Shown: positions 62,401-64,000 of the stretch, in pieces
How positions within the stretch are numbered: position 1 is the stretch's first letter
Layout: each line of letters begins with the position of its first letter
Source: Astropecten irregularis
Lineage: Eukaryota; Echinodermata; Asteroidea; Paxillosida; Astropectinidae
Assembly: GCA_963971285.1 (NCBI GenBank)
Contig: OZ020254.1
Span: 8,742,001 to 8,806,000, forward strand
DNA length: 64,000 nt
Direction of reading: 5' to 3'
Program-made: the position numbers and the translations under genes
The notes under the pieces: generated by a model
The model's input: the letters and a program-made list of their open reading frames with translations, nothing else
Databases searched by the model: none
Told to the model about the DNA's origin: nothing

Positions 62401-63527
62401 AATCCTGATGGTTGAATTCAGGTCAAGCTGGCACTTTTGCTTTATGTCATATGTCCTTTCCCTTGCTACAAATGGACTTTTAGGTCTATTCCAGCCGAAT
62501 AAGCAAAGGTGGCCATAACTGTTTAATTCCTTGCTTATCAATAAATATACTCTAATCGGGTAAGAATGGCATTTCCTGCTTCTGTGAGTGCTAATTCTTT
62601 GCTTCCAGCAAGCCATGCCATACAATTGAGTCTTGGTCTCCTGCGGCTCCTTACCTTCTGCGTGAGGTCGCTGGCTTCGTTGATGTACCTGTCCCTCTCC
62701 TTCTCCAGCTGGTAGATGATCTTACGCTGCTTCTGTGCCTCGTCCTTGTAATTCTGAATCTCCTGCTCCAGGTTCTTCTTGGACTGCTCGTGCAGCTTGA
62801 CCAGGTTCAGCTGCTTCTGGGTGGCATTGGCCGCCTTCAGGAGGTTCTTGTTCAGGATGTCCCGCTCGCGGACCAGGTCATCAATGGCCTTGCGGTCCAT
62901 CTCCACCTGCTTCTTGTTGCTCTCAATTTCTGGATGGGAGAGAGAGGACAGATAAGGACGTGATGAATGTTGGGAAAGGCAAGATACCCGAGGTCACTGA
63001 AACCTCCCGGGATATGGACAGAGGAAAATCAGATTGACAGGCTCACTGTGTGTGACTATTAGCTTTGTTTGAAGGGGGTAGGGGAGGACGGTGTGGAACT
63101 TTGCTTTGTCAAAGAGACTTTATATTAAGAGACTTCCCATTTGGAAGAGATCATGGAAGACATCAGAATAGGGCTCCGCTCTCAAGCTATTTATAGAATA
63201 GCCCCTTCAAATCGACAGCTGTAGTTACCTGGATGTTCAGACACATGTCACAACGTTTACGTGTAAGTAAGGTATACAACATACAACTTGTTTGTCCAAA
63301 AATCTGAATGTAACGCCACAAGCCGAAGCCCAATTAATCTATTATTCTCAAGATCTGAGAGACCTACCTCGTTCGAGGGCAACAATCTGTGACTTGAGTG
63401 TCTCCTTCTGCTGTTCAGTGTCGCCCTTCTGCTCTTCCACTGTACGCAGTTTGCGCTGGATGGTCTCTCGCATCTTGGTCAGTCGGACGGTGTCTGTCTT
63501 CAACACACCAATTTCATCTTCCTTGGC
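23305..63527 (-). CDS. CFAP58: Cilia- and flagella-associated protein 58 (CFAP58/CCDC147), C-terminal ~568 residues, ten exons, 5' part outside window
   Basis: Ten exons join in one frame: 63527-63368, 62929-62655, 62169-62008, 61564-61446, 60542-60374, 41620-41397, 40642-40426, 39481-39362, 26854-26721 and 23431-23305. They total 1707 nt including the stop, and every intron is GT-AG on the minus strand. The product is almost entirely charged heptad-rich coiled coil. Its blocks match vertebrate CFAP58 as I know it, for example NLYEAVRSDRNLYSKNL, RRNDELALLYEKIKIQQ, EVVEKELL, ILARQPGPE and the C-terminal PRFTGGGFNL. CFAP58 proteins are axonemal coiled-coil proteins of about 870 residues; human mutations cause sperm-flagellum defects. 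So about the first 300 residues, the start codon and the promoter lie beyond 64000. No frameshift or premature stop is seen, so the gene looks intact. Identification is by recalled family sequence, not by a search. Confidence 0.97.
23977..24284 (+). mobile_element. MITE family 1, copy G (left end missing)
   Basis: The body starts in AGATATACTGTAGTAACAGT and ends ACCAAAGTATGATAGTACCT; the final TTAA has become TCAA. It lies in the last CFAP58 intron. Confidence 0.8.
24682..25031 (+). mobile_element. MITE family 1, copy H
   Basis: The left end TAAAGGTAATATCATACTTT is clear. The right end is worn (ACCAATGTGCATGTATGATA). The internal CAGTAACAGTCATCTGTGAA block is conserved. It is 0.4 kb from copy G in the same orientation. 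Confidence 0.8.
26721..26854 (-). CDS. CFAP58: CFAP58 exon, visible residues 483-527
   Basis: The acceptor GATTTCAG precedes GGC ATG GCT; the donor is GGAAG|GTACGT. The exon encodes GMASELNMYESQVQEYKYEI, then LARELQEVKKKYYSQKRKEQ, and leaves AG for an Arg codon. It is the last coiled-coil segment. The ATG here is internal; homologues continue upstream through KQLK. Confidence 0.96.
26932..27177. repeat. Tandem duplication (period ~125 bp) of a CAG/CAA-rich tract
   Basis: Two copies each start TAAAAGAGTAACAAC, pass through CAG- then CAA-rich triplets and end GCAGCCACACTTCAGCT. The first is 26932-27057, the second 27057-27177. Open frames over it are repeat translation. It ends 5 bp before the target duplication of the MITE at 27190. 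Confidence 0.85.
27190..27533. mobile_element. MITE with 8-bp target-site duplication (hAT-like?)
   Basis: Ends CATAGAGTTATATTAAAAAA and its imperfect inverse give terminal repeats of about 28 bp (continuing ACTAGAGTG). The element is bounded by exact AGTCCACA at 27182-27189 and 27534-27541. An 8-bp duplication fits hAT-type transposition, though the CATAGAG end is not the usual CAGNG. The 344-bp body is CpG-rich and non-coding, unlike its AT-rich surroundings. Confidence 0.75.
29792..30095 (+). mobile_element. MITE family 1, copy I (right end truncated)
   Basis: TTAAAGGTAATATCATACTT opens the copy and homology runs to CACCATCTTCATGCCCTGTA, after which the right terminus is absent. Confidence 0.82.
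31988..32051 (+). repeat. 65-bp direct repeat, left copy flanking MITE J
   Basis: TTTAAACTTAAGATGGACCC, then GGATTCGGAATGTTAAAG, matches 32390-32456 closely. The two copies bracket the MITE variant J, so a segment was duplicated around it or the MITE lies between two repeats. Confidence 0.75.
32075..32394 (-). mobile_element. MITE family 1 variant, copy J
   Basis: The right side ends CCTTTAA; the left terminus is missing. The body carries GATCTCGGGGTAAGATCAAA, found also in copy E, and GGTTTTCACTGTTTTCTTGT, which resembles the separate family at 15470-15842. Two 65-bp direct repeats flank it. Confidence 0.7.
32390..32456 (+). repeat. 65-bp direct repeat, right copy flanking MITE J
   Basis: TTTAAACTAAAGATGGACCC, then GGATTTGGAATGTTACAG and TTGTAGTGA, is the partner of 31988-32051. 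It overlaps the CCTTTAA terminus of copy J. Confidence 0.75.
34349..34375 (+). repeat. Poly-C tract (27 C)
   Basis: An uninterrupted C run followed by GGCCTCGG and CCCCCGAGGCC. Assembly errors are likely in such a run. Confidence 0.95.
37149..37515 (+). mobile_element. MITE family 1, copy K (complete)
   Basis: 367 bp with TTAA at both ends, terminal repeats AGGTAATATCATACTTTGG and CCAAAGTATGATACTACCT, and a central self-complementary GATCTTTTAAAAGATC. A good reference copy. Confidence 0.92.
38537..38900 (-). mobile_element. MITE family 1, copy L (complete)
   Basis: TTAA at both ends; left AGGTAGTATCATACTTTGG, right CAAGTATGATATTACCT. 364 bp, opposite orientation to copy K only 1 kb away, so the pair could form a large inverted repeat. 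Confidence 0.9.
39362..39481 (-). CDS. CFAP58: CFAP58 exon, visible residues 443-482
   Basis: The exon is exactly 40 codons, phase 0 at both ends, with acceptor CCCTACAG and donor CTGAAG|GTAAGG. It encodes EKEKLYIELKHILARQPGPE, then VAEQLQIYQQTMKDKTKQLK. The short non-coiled ARQPGPE linker is a family landmark. The following intron is about 12.5 kb. Confidence 0.96.
39482..40240 (-). other. CFAP58 intron, part before the minisatellite
   Basis: Unremarkable AT-rich intron. No coding or RNA feature is seen. Confidence 0.7.
40241..40425. repeat. Degenerate CCAAC minisatellite reaching a CFAP58 splice donor
   Basis: About 185 bp of loosely repeated 12-14-bp units such as TGACCAACTGGCC, AATGACCAACTCCCC and ACAGGCCAACTCCCC. 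The last unit, AGACCAAC, contains the AC complementary to the GT donor of exon 40426-40642. Confidence 0.8.
40426..40642 (-). CDS. CFAP58: CFAP58 exon, visible residues 370-442
   Basis: The acceptor CTTCCAG precedes A CGT GAA GTC; the donor is ATACAG|GTTGGT. The exon completes the split Arg, reads REVYHLQRELLRERTRCKAL then EEELENPMNIHRWRKLEGSD and ends in KELLIQ, phase 0. A degenerate CCAAC-type minisatellite directly follows the donor in the intron and supplies the GT itself, so the splice donor sits at the edge of the repeat. Confidence 0.97.
40737..40892 (+). repeat. tRNA-like dispersed repeat, copy 2
   Basis: TCATGGCTTCTGACTGCTAA leads to GGGACACC and then a tRNA-like module at 40793-40862: TAGCTCGGTTGGTAGAGC (A-box region) and GTTTGAATCCCACTCCAGTC (B-box region). 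The tail is TTTTTCTTTGTTCACC. It lies in the intron between CFAP58 exons 40426-40642 and 41397-41620. Confidence 0.75.
41397..41620 (-). CDS. CFAP58: CFAP58 exon, visible residues 296-370
   Basis: The acceptor TGCCAG precedes GTG ATC AGC GAG; the donor is TTGAG|GTGATT, reached just before a long T tract of the intron. The exon begins VISERDILGTQLVRRNDE, continues LLYEKIKIQQSTLAKGE and YRQRLEDVRLLKLEIKKL, and leaves AG for an Arg codon completed by the next exon. Intronic tRNA-like repeats lie close on both sides. Confidence 0.97.
41695..41881 (+). repeat. tRNA-like dispersed repeat, copy 3
   Basis: Same order as copy 2: CTTCTGACTGCTAA, GGGACACCGCC, a decayed tRNA-like part lacking the middle of the D and anticodon arms, CAGTCAATTTGTCTTTGTTC, then a tail with GTCAGTTTACCTTGTGGTTA shared with copy 4. 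Confidence 0.72.
43936..44286 (-). mobile_element. MITE family 1, copy M
   Basis: TTAA at both ends with AGGTAGTATCATACTTTGG and CCAAAGTATGATATTACCT. 351 bp; a small deletion removes part of the ACAGGGTATGAAG block. Confidence 0.9.
44707..44724. repeat. Perfect 18-bp palindrome with CG alternation
   Basis: ATGTACGCGCGCGTACAT is exactly self-complementary, with an alternating CGCGCGCG core of the kind that can adopt Z-DNA. Confidence 0.9.
45144..45509 (+). mobile_element. MITE family 1, copy N (complete)
   Basis: 366 bp, TTAA at both ends, terminal repeats AGGTAGTATCATACTTTGG and CCAAAGTATGATACTACCT match perfectly as inverted copies. Possibly the least decayed member in the window. Confidence 0.92.
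46394..46649 (-). mobile_element. MITE family 1, copy O (internally deleted)
   Basis: Both TTAA-flanked termini are present, but the copy is only 256 bp; the middle palindromic region and the part around CAGTAACAGTCATC are lost. Confidence 0.85.
48790..49085. mobile_element. Palindromic MITE, CAGGGCCCAATTTCATG type
   Basis: Perfect inverted ends AACAGGGCCCAATTTCATGG and the reverse complement at 49066-49085, continuing AATC/GATT. About 296 bp, non-coding, with GCTTA-rich arms. Its ends resemble the GGGGCC families near 59.2 kb. Confidence 0.8.
50431..50577 (+). repeat. tRNA-like dispersed repeat, copy 4 (short form)
   Basis: The best tRNA-like module in the window: GGCTCAGTTGGTAGAGC D-arm, a CCTG/CAGG anticodon stem with a 9-nt loop, GGTTCGAATCC and an acceptor CTGGA/TCCAG. 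It lacks a proper anticodon loop and CCA. The upstream head is absent. The tail is CAGTCAATATTTCTTTGCTC and GTCAGTTTCCCTTGTGGTTA. Confidence 0.75.
51827..52193 (+). mobile_element. MITE family 1, copy P (complete)
   Basis: 367 bp, TTAA at both ends, AGGTAATATCATACTAAATT at the left and CCAAAGTATGATACTACCT at the right. Confidence 0.91.
52565..52862 (-). repeat. tRNA-like dispersed repeat, long form 5
   Basis: Minus-strand copy sharing nearly 300 bp with 12956-13222, including CTGCAACCTGAGAAAC, GATTACTCAAAGAG-type and CATGAAACCACTCACAT blocks. The tRNA-like module is at 52589-52664. Confidence 0.72.
53725..53875. mobile_element. Short palindromic MITE, CAGGGGCC...GGCCCCTG type
   Basis: About 151 bp folding almost completely on itself: GCGATCATCGCTAAAGCCCA and AATCCATCGCTAA pair with AGCGATGGATTTGGGCTTTA and GCGATGATCGC. 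The right end reads GTGAAATCGGCCCCTG; the left end is worn. Confidence 0.8.
56285..56316 (+). repeat. Poly-C tract (25 C after C6-G)
   Basis: CCCCCC, one G, then 25 C, followed by T-rich sequence. On the minus strand this is a G tract capable of quadruplex formation. Confidence 0.95.
59094..59487. mobile_element. CAGGGGCC-type MITE interrupted by a second MITE
   Basis: Ends CAGGGGCCGATTTCATTAAC and its near-inverse. The arms match 53725-53875. Removing the inner element (59155-59393) leaves 155 bp, close to the 151 bp of the uninterrupted copy. Confidence 0.85.
59155..59393. mobile_element. Inner MITE, GGGGCCAATTTCAT type, nested
   Basis: Inverted ends GGGGCCAATTTCATAAAACT and its near-inverse, then TTAAGCACAA and TTGTGCTTAA arms. 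239 bp, placed exactly at the loop of the outer hairpin. No clear target duplication is visible. Confidence 0.85.
60374..60542 (-). CDS. CFAP58: CFAP58 exon, visible residues 239-295
   Basis: The acceptor CGTCCCAG precedes G GTC GAG AAG; the donor is GATCAG|GTAGGT. One base completes the split Arg codon and the exon ends in phase 0 with KKELDQ. It contains EAEERKLLKIISEADAERL, a highly conserved family segment. The next intron, to 41620, is about 18.75 kb, the largest seen in the gene. Confidence 0.97.
60543..60850 (-). other. CFAP58 intron remainder next to MITE Q
   Basis: The 903-bp intron (60543-61445) is nearly half MITE copy Q; this remaining part is plain intron. Confidence 0.75.
60851..61282 (+). 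mobile_element. MITE family 1, copy Q with a 59-bp secondary insertion
   Basis: TTAA at both ends; termini are worn (AGGTAAATTCATACTGG, AATTATGATAGTACCT). At 432 bp it is longer than its relatives, in large part because of an insert at 61010-61068 bounded by near-identical 14-bp direct repeats. Confidence 0.85.
61010..61068 (-). mobile_element. Short insertion carrying a hammerhead-like motif, possibly a Penelope-like 3' fragment
   Basis: The insert splits MITE copy Q between CACGGCATTTTCTG (60996-61009) and CACAGTATTTTCTG (61069-61082), 12 of 14 identical, as expected of a target-site duplication. On the minus strand it reads AATAAAGATCC, loop TTCTA, GGATCGAAACGCGTC. The GATCC/GGATC helix followed by GAAAC and GTC resembles hammerhead core sequence known from Penelope-like elements. 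The CUGAUGA box is degenerate, so activity is doubtful. Confidence 0.4.
61446..61564 (-). CDS. CFAP58: CFAP58 exon, visible residues 200-239
   Basis: The acceptor CCGGTAG precedes GAC GAG ATC; the donor is CAGAG|GTGGGT. It starts in phase 0 and leaves two bases (AG) that the next exon completes to AGG (Arg). The peptide DEITEMKRKLKIMNHQ followed by LKEEITAKEAALVKEHL is typical CFAP58 coiled coil. Confidence 0.96.
61565..62007 (-). other. CFAP58 intron (443 bp)
   Basis: No feature apart from the splice signals. Confidence 0.8.
62008..62169 (-). CDS. CFAP58: CFAP58 exon, visible residues 146-199
   Basis: The acceptor CTCAACAG precedes GTT CTC CAA CAC ATG, and the donor is TCACAG|GTACAC. The exon is exactly 54 codons, phase 0 at both ends. 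It reads VLQHMEDVKVRE then KLKQQQNLYEAVRSDRNLYS and ends IESQ. The ATG inside it is internal methionine in the family alignment, not the translation start. Confidence 0.97.
62170..62654 (-). other. CFAP58 intron (485 bp)
   Basis: A run of ten G near 62210 is the only notable feature. Confidence 0.8.
62655..62929 (-). CDS. CFAP58: CFAP58 exon, visible residues 54-145
   Basis: The acceptor CATCCAG precedes AAATTGAG and the donor is CAGAAG|GTAAGG. The exon takes one base from the previous exon and ends in phase 0. It encodes the strongly conserved run with RERDILNKNLLKA, ATQKQLNLVKLHEQ, EIQNYKDEAQKQRKII and EKERDRYINEASDLTQK, one of the clearest CFAP58 signatures here. At 275 nt it is the longest exon in the window. 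Confidence 0.97.
62930..63367 (-). other. CFAP58 intron (438 bp)
   Basis: No feature apart from the splice signals. Confidence 0.8.
63368..63527 (-). CDS. CFAP58: CFAP58 exon, visible residues 1-53
   Basis: This is the most 5' exon in the window. The acceptor is TTGCAG before GCC AAG GAA and the donor is GAG|GTAGGT. It begins in phase 0 with AKEDEIGVLK and ends after ALER with one base left over for the next codon. The segment is coiled coil with the family block EQQKETLKSQIVALER. Upstream sequence to 64000 is intron, so at least one further coding exon must lie outside the window. Confidence 0.95.
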
Positions 63528-64000
63528 CTGCAAGTAAACACAAGCAAAAAAACCAATATCGATCACACAAGTAGTACACTGGCAATTCCAATTGAAAACA
63601 AATACAAAATTCAAAGTTACAACAGCCAAGGGCCAGAAAATGCAAATGTTGTTACTATTTGGCTGACCATACCAGATTTTGTCAACTTCAGGCCTTGAAT
63701 TTCTTCTGTAAAGGGCTAATTTATACTTTCATTAAAGGTACATCACCTCATTCTTAATCTAAATCTTTGATGACAGTTCATAATTTCACAATCTTCCATG
63801 AGCTCCAGGCTTTACAGGGAAGCTGTCATGGCTCGCTGCAGCCTTACGTGCAGTTACAAAAAAGATAGCAAAAAAAAAAAATAATAATAATTCTATTGTC
63901 TTTCCAGATTAAAATAATTATCTTTAAGAGTATAAACTCTAATTTGAGCTTGAAGAGATTAATTTTATTACGTTCCCAAAAATATGAAGCACTGAAAAAA
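63528..64000 (-). other. CFAP58 intron, continuing outside the window
   Basis: No coding block of CFAP58 is found here. A TTAAAGGTACATCACC at 63735 could be the left end of another TTAA-type MITE whose right end would lie outside. Confidence 0.6.

Noticed and set aside
1..64000. CRISPR arrays, operons, prophage or bacterial features
   Set aside because: No regularly spaced repeats, ribosome-binding sites or long contiguous genes; spliced gene structure shows animal nuclear DNA.

Overview
The window is animal genomic DNA: AT-rich, intron-rich and crowded with short palindromic transposons. The best reading is a marine invertebrate deuterostome, probably an echinoderm. That taxonomic call is an inference from the repeat landscape, including many TAGGCCTA palindromes and TTAA-flanked MITEs, and from a single protein. 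No bacterial, viral or organellar signature is visible.

Only one host gene is securely supported. On the minus strand, ten coding exons between 63527 and 23305 encode about 568 C-terminal residues of CFAP58 (CCDC147, FAP58), a coiled-coil protein of motile cilia and sperm flagella. All ten exons have canonical splice sites and matching phases and run to a stop codon; a candidate poly(A) signal follows at 23236-23241. The N-terminal third, roughly 300 residues, must lie beyond position 64000. The exons fall in three clusters (63.5-60.4 kb, 41.6-39.4 kb, 26.9-23.3 kb) separated by introns of about 18.8, 12.5 and 3.3 kb.

Positions 1-23235, downstream of CFAP58, hold no recognisable host gene. 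They contain MITEs, a 1.7-kb CACTA/EnSpm-like element (16825-18543) inserted in an older MITE, a 159-bp tandem duplication near 14.7 kb, paired hairpins near 4.1 kb and a hammerhead-like motif at 4389-4424.

The dominant repeat is a family of about 366 bp with perfect terminal inverted repeats and TTAA at both ends. I count 17 full, deleted or truncated copies across all 64 kb, in both orientations. At least three other palindromic families share the TTAAAGG terminus. The CFAP58 introns also contain a MITE with an 8-bp target-site duplication (27190-27533), GGGGCC-ended MITEs including one nested inside another (59094-59487), tRNA-like dispersed repeats, a CAG/CAA-rich 125-bp tandem duplication, and a minisatellite that runs up to a splice donor (40241-40425).

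I found no CRISPR array, operon, rRNA, convincing tRNA gene or obvious new multi-gene system. The most unusual content is in the repeats: nested insertions, an element carrying an unclassified ORF, and hammerhead-like motifs, one of them inside an insertion flanked by near-identical direct repeats.
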